A stretch of DNA of 64,000 nt from Treponema sp. (GTDB taxonomy: Bacteria; Spirochaetota; Spirochaetia; Treponematales; Treponemataceae): contig JAAYNH010000076.1 in the NCBI GenBank assembly GCA_012520945.1, positions 18,169-82,168 on the forward strand, in the 5' to 3' direction. The notes under the pieces are model-generated. The model was not told the origin of the DNA and ran no database searches. It saw only the letters and a program-made list of their open reading frames with translations. Positions 33,767-42,637 of this stretch are shown here, in pieces; positions within the stretch are counted from its first letter, which is position 1, and each line of letters opens with the position of its first letter. A program made the translations under genes and the position numbers.

Positions 33767-36032
33767 ATTTTTTAGTGTAAACAATTTATCATTCTCATAT
33801 CCGGACAGTAAAATAAAAGCAGTGGATAATATTTCTTTTTCAGTTGGTCGTGGTGAATATGTTGCACTGCTTGGACCTAATGGATCGGGTAAATCAACAC
33901 TAGCACGTCTTATTGCAGGTTTTTTAGAAGCAAATTCCGGTAATGTTGAGTTTTTTGATAATAAAGAAAAAAAATATTATAAAAATAATTCAACTGAAAA
34001 TGTTTTGCAGGGAATAGTCTTTCAGTCTCCTCGTGATCAAATTGTTGCACTTACAGTTCGCCGTGATATTGCTTTTGGTCCTGAAAATTTAAATATTGCA
34101 AAGCCTGAAATAGACAAACGCATTACGAAAACTTTACAAGAAGTAAATATGCTTGAGAAAATTGATTCATCTACTTATGCACTTTCTTTAGGGCAAACAC
34201 AAAAACTTGCTTTGTCAGGAATTTTGGCAATGCATCCTAGTTTATTAATTTTGGACGAAAGTCTTTCAATGATAGATGCCAAAACACGAAGCGATATTTT
34301 AGATTATCTTGATGAATTGAATAAAAAGGGCATTACCATTTTGCATGTTACTCATGATACGGATGAAGCCCGGCGTGCTAAAAGAATTATTGCTTTGGAA
34401 GAAGGTAAAGTTTTTTTTGAAGGAACACCAGATGATATTTTGAAAAATCGTCATTTAGAAATAAAATTATTTGGTGAGCCGTTAATGCGTACAACATCTC
34501 TTTTTGCTGATGATAAAACAAATGAAGAAATTGTTTTCAAAATGGAAGATATTTGTTTCAGCTATGAAGATGCGTTATATTCAAAACAAAAAAAATCAAT
34601 AGCAAAAAAAAATGCTCAAGAGAACAATATTCTGCCAAAATTATTATTTAAAGATTTTTCACTTGCACTAAAAAAAGGCACTCTTACGGCACTTGTTGGT
34701 GCTAGTGGTTCCGGGAAATCAACAATGTTTGAAATAGCATGCGGACTTTTGCGTGCTCGTTCAGGAAAAATATTTGCAACAAGTATGCCGGCCTTTGCAC
34801 TTCAAGATTGTGAGTCCGCATTGTTTGAAGAATTTGCGGCTGATGATGTTGCGTTTGCTCCACAAAATATTGGTAAAAAAGGAAAGGCGTTAAAAGAGTG
34901 TGTTAAAAATGCAATGAATTTGGCAGGCTTGCCTTTTGAAATATTTGCAGACAGAAGAACAAAACATTTGTCAGGGGGAGAAAAACGTAAACTATCATTG
35001 GCAGGTGTAATTGCTCTTGATTCAGATATATTATTTTTTGACGAACCTACTTCTGCATTAGATCCGGCAAGCCGCCGCTCGATAATGCATACTTTAAAAA
35101 AATTATGCGAAGATGGAAAAACAATATTGTTTTCAACACATCGTTTAGATGAAGCAGCTTTTGCCGACCGTTGTGTAACATTGGAAAACGGTAAGTTGGT
35201 TGAAGATACGGAAGGTTTTTGGCAGACAAAAATAATAAAAGCAAAATTAATAGATGATATAAAAACTGAACAAAATATATTACAGGCGGATTTACAAGAA
35301 ATATCAGCTCATGCACAAACTGTTATACTTGAAAAAATGCAAAAAGTAAAAATAGGTGAATATGAAAAAAAAAGTTCTTTTATTCATAAAATGAAACCTA
35401 TGTGGAAGTATGTTTTGTTTTTTGCAATTTTTATTTTTGGACTTTGTGTAAATTCTTATATTGGTTTAATCGTTGCAAATTTAATTGCAATAATATATAC
35501 ATTGCTTGGAAAATATTCTTTGAAAAAAATGTTTGTGCGCGTTTTAAGAGTAGTACCTTGGATAATGTTTTTTCTTATATTTCAGTTTTTGTTTTTTAAG
35601 ACGGGAACAAATGATACTATATATTTCCAATATGGATTTTTTTCCATTTCATTAGATAAGTTGCACTTGTCTGCAAAAACTTTACTACATTGTATTTGTG
35701 CAATTTTAGCATTTTCAGTTTTTGCATATACAACGAATGAAGAAGAAATAATTGAAGGAATAAAAGATTTGCTCAAGCCATTAAAAAAAATAGGCGTGCC
35801 TTCGCATTATGTAGCAATGGTCATAGGTGTAATATTTAGATTTATTCCTGTGTTGACACAAGAAGCTAGTTTAATTATTAAAGCACAAATTGTTCGTGGC
35901 GGTTTAAAAGATGAAAAAGGTTTTTTCGCAAGAATAAAATCTATGTTGCCGCTTTTTGTTCCGTTGATATTGCAAACATTAAAACGAGCCACAGCGTTAG
36001 GAGACACATTAACAGCAAGGCATTTTCGTTAG
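33735..36032 (+). CDS. ECF transporter fusion: EcfA-EcfA-EcfT in one polypeptide
   Basis: About 765 aa. ATPase 1 occupies ~15-245: Walker A G-P-N-G-S-G-K-S-T at ~46, signature L-S-L-G-Q-T-Q, Walker B L-L-I-L-D-E-S, H-loop V-T-H-D. ATPase 2 occupies ~270-500: G-A-S-G-S-G-K-S-T at ~322, L-S-G-G-E-K-R, F-F-D-E-P, S-T-H. A T-component with 5-6 helices runs ~550-765, with the coupling motifs A-Q-I-V-R-G and T-A-R-H-F. Together these are a complete energising module. The likely start is TTG 33735, with GGAGAA 4 bases upstream, overlapping the kinase gene by 32 bases; an ATG at 33669 without a ribosome-binding site is the alternative. ATPase 1 has degenerate signature and Walker B positions. No substrate-binding S component is nearby. 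Confidence 0.85.
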   Translation: MQTDITVLKNKFFSVNNLSFSYPDSKIKAVDNISFSVGRGEYVALLGPNGSGKSTLARLIAGFLEANSGNVEFFDNKEKKYYKNNSTENVLQGIVFQSPRDQIVALTVRRDIAFGPENLNIAKPEIDKRITKTLQEVNMLEKIDSSTYALSLGQTQKLALSGILAMHPSLLILDESLSMIDAKTRSDILDYLDELNKKGITILHVTHDTDEARRAKRIIALEEGKVFFEGTPDDILKNRHLEIKLFGEPLMRTTSLFADDKTNEEIVFKMEDICFSYEDALYSKQKKSIAKKNAQENNILPKLLFKDFSLALKKGTLTALVGASGSGKSTMFEIACGLLRARSGKIFATSMPAFALQDCESALFEEFAADDVAFAPQNIGKKGKALKECVKNAMNLAGLPFEIFADRRTKHLSGGEKRKLSLAGVIALDSDILFFDEPTSALDPASRRSIMHTLKKLCEDGKTILFSTHRLDEAAFADRCVTLENGKLVEDTEGFWQTKIIKAKLIDDIKTEQNILQADLQEISAHAQTVILEKMQKVKIGEYEKKSSFIHKMKPMWKYVLFFAIFIFGLCVNSYIGLIVANLIAIIYTLLGKYSLKKMFVRVLRVVPWIMFFLIFQFLFFKTGTNDTIYFQYGFFSISLDKLHLSAKTLLHCICAILAFSVFAYTTNEEEIIEGIKDLLKPLKKIGVPSHYVAMVIGVIFRFIPVLTQEASLIIKAQIVRGGLKDEKGFFARIKSMLPLFVPLILQTLKRATALGDTLTARHFR

Positions 36033-36065
36033 TCATATATGAAAAATAAATATTTGTATTGAATA

Positions 36066-36881
36066 CTAATCTGCATTTGTGCATTCAGTATAATCAATTG
36101 TATGAGAAATGCAGACAGCTTGTGCCAGTTGTGCATAAGCAATATTTGCTGAATAACTACTGTTTTTCCATGTTGTTAATTTGCGAATTTCGGATGCAAT
36201 AATTTTTGCAAAAGTATATGCTCCGTGTCCTGTTAAGTGTGTGTTATCATCTTTCCCGTCAGGATAAATATCATAAATATTTGAATCGAAATTCATATAA
36301 AGTGCACGTGACTTTTCTTCACCTATGTGAGTTAGTTTGTTCCGTGAAAGCTCAGACAAATCGATGCATGGAATGTTAAGTTTTTGTGCACATTCTTTCA
36401 TGGCGAAAGGATATTCACCATGTGTTTCCACGGCAATTTTGTGTCCGCTTTTTTTGTCGATTTCAAATTTACGTCTAGCAACCGGCGTTATAAAAAGCGG
36501 AAAGGCAGAAGCATTAAAAGCAACTTGAGCAAAAGCAAAAAGGTTTTTTTGAAATTCATCAAAAGGTAATGTTCCGCGTTTTGGGTCATGTAGTTTTTCA
36601 TCGTTATGTCCAAACATAACAAATAAGAAATCTCCGGCATTAATATTTTTTTCTATATATGTAAGACGTTTTTCAGCAATAAAACTTTTTGTACTTCTTC
36701 CGTTTCGTGCCATATTAATAAGTTCAACTTTTTTATTTATGAAGTCCAACGTTTCAAAAGAGTCATCATTAATTTGAGCCGGATTAAAAAAAGTTTCCAA
36801 TTGTTGTGCTATTCCTGATTGAGGAAAAGTAGAAGCGTCATTATATTGAGCGGTTGAATCACCGGCAAAAAAAATTCTCAT
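36066..36881 (-). CDS. Rhamnogalacturonan acetylesterase-like SGNH hydrolase (CE12)
   Basis: A 271-aa esterase with block I A-G-D-S-T-A-Q at ~6-12 (catalytic Ser), an Arg-Asn-Gly-Arg-Ser-Thr stretch (block II glycine), F-G-H-N-D-E (block III Asn) and D-N-T-H-L-T-G-H-G-A (catalytic Asp and His). This is the CE12 pattern, whose members remove acetyl groups from rhamnogalacturonan. No signal peptide is present, so it should act on imported oligosaccharides. The gene has its own promoter ending 6 bases before the ATG. It lies convergent with the ECF gene. Confidence 0.85.
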   Translation of the reverse strand: MRIFFAGDSTAQYNDASTFPQSGIAQQLETFFNPAQINDDSFETLDFINKKVELINMARNGRSTKSFIAEKRLTYIEKNINAGDFLFVMFGHNDEKLHDPKRGTLPFDEFQKNLFAFAQVAFNASAFPLFITPVARRKFEIDKKSGHKIAVETHGEYPFAMKECAQKLNIPCIDLSELSRNKLTHIGEEKSRALYMNFDSNIYDIYPDGKDDNTHLTGHGAYTFAKIIASEIRKLTTWKNSSYSANIAYAQLAQAVCISHTIDYTECTNAD

Positions 36882-36887
36882 AAAGCT

Positions 36888-36916
36888 AGATTAAAAAATA
36901 AATGAAAAAGGGTCAA
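36888..36916 (-). promoter_or_regulatory. Promoter of the CE12 esterase gene, probably leaderless
   Basis: Minus strand TTGACC (36911-36916), 17-base spacer, TAATCT (36888-36893), 6 bases to the ATG at 36881. Confidence 0.65.
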
Positions 36917-37008
36917 TATCGTTTACATAAATATTTACATAAATTGTTTATATAATCATTATATAATCATATCTTTTCTATTATTAAAAAAAATGTTATC
37001 ATTTAAAA

Positions 37009-39276
37009 ATGAAACGAATTTTTTTTGCATTAATAATTCTTAGTTTAGTTTTTGGGACTTCTTTTGCACAAAGTAAAAATGTCAGCAATCCTCTTTATCC
37101 TTCTTCAAGACAACCTCCTCAAAAAGAAGAAAATATACAAAAACAAAATTTAATGAAAACACCCGAACATTTGATTGCTCAAAAAACAACTTTACAATTT
37201 CCGTTAATCGGTACAGATGTTGGTTTGTTTAGAATTACTGATGAAGGTAGTTACCTCTTGTGGGACGGAGCTTCAGTTTTAAAAATTATAATGTCTCCTG
37301 AAGGACACTTTCCGCAATATTATTTTTTGACAAGCAAAGGTGTTTTTACTAGTAATGATCTTGTCACATTTTCAGAAAAAAATTCGGGTTTGCCTTTTTT
37401 AACAATTAAAGAGTATGACGGAGAAAAAAAATCTTTTGTAAAACAAATTCAATCTCTAAAAGATTTAGAAATGCATCCGGAAAATCCAAATATACTTGTA
37501 ACGACAACTCGCTCAGAAGTTTTTCTTACCCGTGATGGTGGTGAATCTTGGCAAAACCTTGGATTCAGTTCTCAAACTATGGGAGCAAAAGCTGTTGCAG
37601 TTGCAACGCTACAAAAACCCGGTGTGAATTTACAAGAGATTGAAACGGCTGCCGGTAAAGAAATTTATAATGATGAAACAAAAGAGTTGGTTGTGTTTTT
37701 GAGTCATTCTCTTTATGGTCTTGGATATATAAAACCTGATACGAAAAATCCTCAGTGGACAGATATAAGAGAAGGATTTTTTACTGAAAAAACCATGTCC
37801 TTCCCTGATGAAATTTCAGACATTGTGCCGGTTGTTGAACAAGATGTTTTTGGAAATAAAAAAATAGAAATTTATTTAAGTCAAACCTTTTCAAAACGCC
37901 TTTATAGATTAAATTGGGAACATTTATGTGGCGAAGAAATTTTTAGAAGTGATGAAAAAAATGGCACGTTTGACGGCCTTGCTCCAATGAGTGTTGATAA
38001 CGGCACTCTTTTATATTTTACTCGTAACGATGGTTTTTCGCGATTTGATACACGTACAAAAGAGATGATAGAAATTCCTGCTATTGCTTATGTTTGGAAT
38101 AAGTATATTGATAAAGCAGATTATTATCCTCAGTGTGCGTTATTTTTTTCAGGCATGACAGGTGCCGGTGCAAAAACACATTTGAGTTTGAGTGAGCTTT
38201 GGTTGTTGAGGTTTGACAGTTTAAATACTTTGTATTCTACATCAATTGACGGCATAAAAAGTTTGTACGTTCCAACTCATCAAGCAATAAATAAAACGCG
38301 ATTTGCAGAACATATGAAAACAATAAAGGATAATAAATTAAATAGCATTGTTGTAGATATGAAAAATGATTTTGGTGTTTTGCATTATGATAGCAAAGAC
38401 GAAAAAATTTTAGAAAAAGCGACAATTAGCAAATATTGTTTGGAATTGGAAAGTTTTGTCAAAGAGATGAAAGAAGAAAATATTTATTTGATTGCACGCA
38501 TTGTTGTTTTTAAAGATAAAAATTTATCTAATTATGATAAAGGAAAATATGCTGTGGTTGACGCAAAAGGGAAGACATGGCAAGGGATAAGAACATATAA
38601 TGACGATGATACTATAGAATATTATGATGAAAATTGGGTTGACCCATATTCGGAAGAGGTTTGGGAATATAATATTAGAATTGCAAAAGAATTGATCACA
38701 CGCGGTTTTGATGAAATTCAATTTGACTATATTCGCTTTCCTACAGATGGAAAAAATTTGCATCAAGCAAGATACCGTTGGCAAGATAAAGATATGGACA
38801 AAGAAAGTGCGTTGGTTTCGTTTTTATCTTATGCACGAAACAATATTGATGCACCTATTGCCATAGATATTTACGGTGCAAACGGATGGTACCGAAGTGG
38901 TACGCGGACAGGGCAGGATGTTGAATTGATGAGTAAATATGTTGATATTATTTGTCCAATGTTTTATCCGAATCATTTTGAACAATCTTTTTTAGCACAC
39001 GAACCTGCAATTGAAAGGCCTTATAGAATTTATTATTATGGTACTTACAGAAATGCCGTGATAGCAAGAAATCAAGTTTTGGTACGTCCTTGGGTTCAAG
39101 CATTTTATATGAATGTGTCATATGACAGACAATATTATGATAAAAATTATGTACGTAGAGAAATTTTTGGAGTACGTGATTCGAAAAATAACGGATATAT
39201 GTATTGGAATAATTCCGGAAGATATGCGGACATTAGTGTTGACCCTTCTGTAGAAGAAACTTATCCATGGAAATAA
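37009..39276 (+). CDS. Exported glycoside-hydrolase-like protein (DUF4015) with an N-terminal propeller-like region
   Basis: A 755-aa protein with a signal peptide (~1-20, ending S-F-A-Q). Residues ~60-390 look like a beta-propeller with an Asp-box (T-R-D-G-G-E-S-W-Q). Residues ~420-750 form a TIM-barrel-like domain matching my memory of the DUF4015 putative glycosidases: S-I-V-V-D-M-K-N-D-F-G, V-V-F-K-D, W-V-D-P-Y-S, F-D-E-I-Q-F-D-Y-I-R-F-P, I-D-I-Y-G and D-I-I-C-P-M-F-Y-P. The Asp residues on strand ends are plausible catalysts, but the substrate is unknown. Only a -10 (TATCAT, 36997-37002) is evident, 6 bases before the ATG. Confidence 0.8.
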   Translation: MKRIFFALIILSLVFGTSFAQSKNVSNPLYPSSRQPPQKEENIQKQNLMKTPEHLIAQKTTLQFPLIGTDVGLFRITDEGSYLLWDGASVLKIIMSPEGHFPQYYFLTSKGVFTSNDLVTFSEKNSGLPFLTIKEYDGEKKSFVKQIQSLKDLEMHPENPNILVTTTRSEVFLTRDGGESWQNLGFSSQTMGAKAVAVATLQKPGVNLQEIETAAGKEIYNDETKELVVFLSHSLYGLGYIKPDTKNPQWTDIREGFFTEKTMSFPDEISDIVPVVEQDVFGNKKIEIYLSQTFSKRLYRLNWEHLCGEEIFRSDEKNGTFDGLAPMSVDNGTLLYFTRNDGFSRFDTRTKEMIEIPAIAYVWNKYIDKADYYPQCALFFSGMTGAGAKTHLSLSELWLLRFDSLNTLYSTSIDGIKSLYVPTHQAINKTRFAEHMKTIKDNKLNSIVVDMKNDFGVLHYDSKDEKILEKATISKYCLELESFVKEMKEENIYLIARIVVFKDKNLSNYDKGKYAVVDAKGKTWQGIRTYNDDDTIEYYDENWVDPYSEEVWEYNIRIAKELITRGFDEIQFDYIRFPTDGKNLHQARYRWQDKDMDKESALVSFLSYARNNIDAPIAIDIYGANGWYRSGTRTGQDVELMSKYVDIICPMFYPNHFEQSFLAHEPAIERPYRIYYYGTYRNAVIARNQVLVRPWVQAFYMNVSYDRQYYDKNYVRREIFGVRDSKNNGYMYWNNSGRYADISVDPSVEETYPWK

Positions 39277-39291
39277 TTTTAGGAGAAAATC

Positions 39292-40206
39292 ATGCAAGAA
39301 ATTTTAAATTGGGGAATTGAATTTATTAAAAGTGTTCAAGCTGTTGTTCCAAATTGGATGATGAATTTTACAAAAGTGTTTACTCATCTTGGAGGACAAG
39401 TTTTTTATCTTGCATTAATACCTATTTTTTTTTGGTGCTTTGACGAAAAAAAAGGTTTTCGTATTGCATGGACAGTTTTGTTTTCAGGAAGCATTAATGA
39501 AATTTTAAAAAATGCCTTGAAAATTCCAAGACCATATATTCTAGATTCAAGCGTTGGAGGACATGCAACGGAACCTAGTTATTCGACACCTTCGGGGCAT
39601 TCACAAGGAGCTGCAGTTTTTTGGGGAAGTGTTTTTACTGCATTTGGCAAAAAAATGAAAATTTTTTTTCGTGTTTTGTGCATTGTTTTGCCAACTTTTC
39701 TTATTGGATTTTCGCGAATTGTACTTGGTGTTCATTATCCGACAGATGTATTATTTGGTTGGTTTTTAGGTTTCGCAATCGTGTTTGTTGTTGTAGTTTT
39801 ATGGGATAATATAGCAATAAAATTTAACAAGATACATAGAGCCATAAAAATACCAATTGTATTCGCCATTTCATATATATTAAATATGCTTAATATGACG
39901 GATGTTTCCATGAGTGCAGCATTGTTCGGCTTGAGTACAGGATATATTTTGCTTAAAGAATTTGGAGGCTTTGATGCAAAAGAAGGTAGTCTTGCTCAAA
40001 AGATATTACGAGCCATTTTAGGTTTGCCAATTGTAATTGTGTTTTATTTTGGGCTTAAGATTATCTTTCCTAATAAAGAATCGGAATTGTATCAATTATT
40101 TAGATTGATTCGCTATGTTATAATTGGATTCTTGGGAAGTTTTGTAATTCCAAAATTATTTATTGCTTTGAAAATTGCAAAATCAATAGAGGAAAAAAAT
40201 GTCTAG
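39292..40206 (+). CDS. PAP2-family membrane phosphatase
   Basis: A 304-aa membrane protein with the three acid-phosphatase motifs: K-I-P-R-P (lys/arg motif, ~80), P-S-G-H-S-Q (~100) and S-R-I-V-L-G-V-H-Y-P-T-D (~142-153, catalytic His). About eight hydrophobic segments flank them. Members hydrolyse phosphatidic acid, undecaprenyl pyrophosphate or other lipid phosphates at the outer face of the membrane. It begins 15 bases after the DUF4015 gene with AGGAG upstream, and its end overlaps mnmE by 8 bases, so the three may be co-transcribed. Confidence 0.88.
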   Translation: MQEILNWGIEFIKSVQAVVPNWMMNFTKVFTHLGGQVFYLALIPIFFWCFDEKKGFRIAWTVLFSGSINEILKNALKIPRPYILDSSVGGHATEPSYSTPSGHSQGAAVFWGSVFTAFGKKMKIFFRVLCIVLPTFLIGFSRIVLGVHYPTDVLFGWFLGFAIVFVVVVLWDNIAIKFNKIHRAIKIPIVFAISYILNMLNMTDVSMSAALFGLSTGYILLKEFGGFDAKEGSLAQKILRAILGLPIVIVFYFGLKIIFPNKESELYQLFRLIRYVIIGFLGSFVIPKLFIALKIAKSIEEKNV

Positions 40207-41620
40207 CATTCGTAACTATACTCCGGAGGAACCGATAGCCGCTATAGCGACCGCTCTTGCTCCTTCAGCATTAGCAATAATTAGAACAAGCGGGAAAGAT
40301 TGTATACAGTTAGTCTCAAGAATTTTTTCCAGACCTAAAACTCTCTTAAATGCTGAAGGAAATTCTTTAGTTTATGGTTGGATAGAAGATAGTATGACAA
40401 ACCAAACAGAAAAAAAAGTAAAAATTGATGAAGTGATGCTTGGAATTTATAAAGCACCCAAAAGTTTTACCGGTGAAGATATGGTGGAAATTTTTTGTCA
40501 TGGCGGGACGCGTAGTGTTTTAGCAATATATTCTGTGCTTTTAAAAAATGGATTTAGACAGGCAGAAAAAGGTGAGTTTACATTTCGTGGATTTATAAAT
40601 GGCAAAACAGATTTAACAAAAGCGGAAGCCATTCGTGAAATTATTGATTCAAGAACTGATGCTGCACGTAGTAGGGCTGCCGGTCGTCTTTCCGGAAATT
40701 TATTTAACCAGATTGATGAAGTGAAAAGACTTATAATTGATACGGTGGCATCAATTGAAGTTGAAATAGAATATCCGGAAGACGAAGAAACAATTGCAGA
40801 TGTTTTTAACAAAGAAAATTTGTTTAGTGCAGAAAAAAAATTAATTCAGCTCTCAAAGTCATGGGCGGCAGAAAAATTATATCAAGATGGAGCAAGAATT
40901 ATTTTATGCGGTAAAACAAATGCAGGAAAGTCTAGTTTGTTTAATGTACTTCTTAAAGAAGAAAGAGCTATCGTCTCTGATATTGAAGGAACAACACGAG
41001 ATTGGCTTGAAAGTTGGATTTCTTTTGACGGAATTCCTGCACGCCTTTTTGATACTGCAGGTCTACGTATTACAGATGATACTATTGAAAAACGTGGCGT
41101 TGAAATGACAAAAGATTTAAGCCGCGATGCTGATTTAATTTTATATGTGATAGATTCATTTATAGGAAAAACGCAAGAAGATGACGAATTTATAAATTAC
41201 ACAAAAAAAGAAGGAATTCCGCTGGTCATAGTATTTAATAAAAGTGACAAAAAACAAACGGATATGAAACAAAATGATTCTGTGCAAAATCATTTTGTTA
41301 ATGTTAGTGCAAAAACCGGATATGGAATTGATAAACTTACAAAGCTTGTTAGAGAAATTTTACAAGGAAATAATAAAACAGATAGACAAAGTGCCGGACT
41401 TGGTTCACAACGACAAAAAATTGCTGTTGATGAAGCGTTGGAATGTGTTCAACATGCTTTGGGAAAAGGTGATGACGGACATATAGTTTTAGAATTACCA
41501 CTTGATGCAATTGTTCAAGATTTGGAAAATGCTTTAGTTGCTCTTTCTGAAATAACAGGAGAAACAAGTCCTGAAGATATTTTAGATTCAATTTTTTCAA
41601 ACTTTTGTGTGGGAAAATGA
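40199..41620 (+). CDS. mnmE: tRNA modification GTPase MnmE
   Basis: A 473-aa GTPase that works with MnmG on wobble uridine. The N-terminal tetrahydrofolate-binding domain (~1-120) starts with the typical I-A-A-I-A-T-A and I-R-T-S-G. A helical domain flanks the G domain: G1 G-K-T-N-A-G-K-S-S, G2 G-T-T-R-D, G3 D-T-A-G-L-R, G4 N-K-S-D. The protein ends in C-V-G-K, the conserved catalytic C-terminal cysteine motif C-I/V-G-K. Length is normal. It overlaps the PAP2 gene by 8 bases and the CE8 gene by 4 (ATGA). Confidence 0.96.
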   Translation: MSSIRNYTPEEPIAAIATALAPSALAIIRTSGKDCIQLVSRIFSRPKTLLNAEGNSLVYGWIEDSMTNQTEKKVKIDEVMLGIYKAPKSFTGEDMVEIFCHGGTRSVLAIYSVLLKNGFRQAEKGEFTFRGFINGKTDLTKAEAIREIIDSRTDAARSRAAGRLSGNLFNQIDEVKRLIIDTVASIEVEIEYPEDEETIADVFNKENLFSAEKKLIQLSKSWAAEKLYQDGARIILCGKTNAGKSSLFNVLLKEERAIVSDIEGTTRDWLESWISFDGIPARLFDTAGLRITDDTIEKRGVEMTKDLSRDADLILYVIDSFIGKTQEDDEFINYTKKEGIPLVIVFNKSDKKQTDMKQNDSVQNHFVNVSAKTGYGIDKLTKLVREILQGNNKTDRQSAGLGSQRQKIAVDEALECVQHALGKGDDGHIVLELPLDAIVQDLENALVALSEITGETSPEDILDSIFSNFCVGK

Positions 41621-42630
41621 AAATGTATTTACCAAAAAAAATTGTTGTGGATAAAAATTCTCCAATAAATTTTAATTCAATTTCAGAAGCATTAAATTTT
41701 ATAAAAACAATTCGTGAAAAAAAAGAAATATCAAAAAATGAGTTAATTGAAATTTTTATCAAAGAAGGAATTTATAAAGAAAAAATTGAAATTATTCTGG
41801 ATAATGTTTTGCTGACAGGTGAAGATGTAGACAAAACAATTATTACAGAAAGTTTTGGTGCTAAAGATGTCTTAGACGATGGAAGTAAAAGGGGTACATT
41901 TCGGACCGCGACAGTTCGCACGTTAGGTAAAGATATTACCTTAAAAAATCTTACAATTAAAAATGAAGCAGGTAGCGGAGTAAATGCCGGACAGGCAGTG
42001 GCTTTTTATGCTGATGGAAATATAATTGTAGAAAATTGTAAGTTTTTGGCTCATCAAGATACAATTTTTACTGCACCTTTGCCTCCGACAAACATTGACG
42101 GTACTACAACAGGCATGGGACCGCGAGGTGATTTTAAAAGAACACCGACAAAAGTATATTTTAAGAATTGTTTTATAGAAGGCGACATTGATTTTATTTT
42201 TGGTGGAGCGGCTGCATTATTTGAAAACTGTAAAATTTTTAGTCATGAAATAGCATTAGAAGATGATTCAAAAATTCATGGATATATTACAGCTGCATCT
42301 ACACCTGAAAAACAAAAATTTGGATATTTGTTTTTAAATTGCACATTAGAAAGTAACTGTCCTGAAAATACTGTTTATCTTGGACGACCGTGGCGAGATA
42401 ATGCAAAAACGGTTTTTGCAAATTGTTCATTTGGCAAGCATATTAGAAGTGAGTTGTGGCATGATTGGAATAAACCGAATGCACAAAGAAAAAGTTTTTA
42501 TGCAGTTGGAAATTGCTATTTTGAAAATAAAAAAATCAATCAAGTAAAATGGAGTCACATTTTAAATAATACGGAAACAGAAAAATACATACAGTTGTTT
42601 TTAAAATTTTTCCATGACTTTCAAGTATGA
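41617..42630 (+). CDS. Pectin methylesterase (CE8)
   Basis: A 337-aa parallel beta-helix enzyme removing methyl esters from pectin. Family markers in order: G-Q-A-V-A-F-Y (~125), A-H-Q-D-T-I-F (catalytic acid Asp, ~147), G-D-I-D-F-I-F-G-G-A (nucleophile Asp) and Y-L-G-R-P-W-R-D (substrate-binding Arg/Trp). No signal peptide, so it should act in the cytoplasm on imported methylated oligogalacturonides. The ATG overlaps the mnmE stop (ATGA); a second ATG lies two codons on. Coupling to mnmE is probably positional rather than functional. Confidence 0.9.
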   Translation: MKMYLPKKIVVDKNSPINFNSISEALNFIKTIREKKEISKNELIEIFIKEGIYKEKIEIILDNVLLTGEDVDKTIITESFGAKDVLDDGSKRGTFRTATVRTLGKDITLKNLTIKNEAGSGVNAGQAVAFYADGNIIVENCKFLAHQDTIFTAPLPPTNIDGTTTGMGPRGDFKRTPTKVYFKNCFIEGDIDFIFGGAAALFENCKIFSHEIALEDDSKIHGYITAASTPEKQKFGYLFLNCTLESNCPENTVYLGRPWRDNAKTVFANCSFGKHIRSELWHDWNKPNAQRKSFYAVGNCYFENKKINQVKWSHILNNTETEKYIQLFLKFFHDFQV

Positions 42631-42637
42631 AAAAAAA

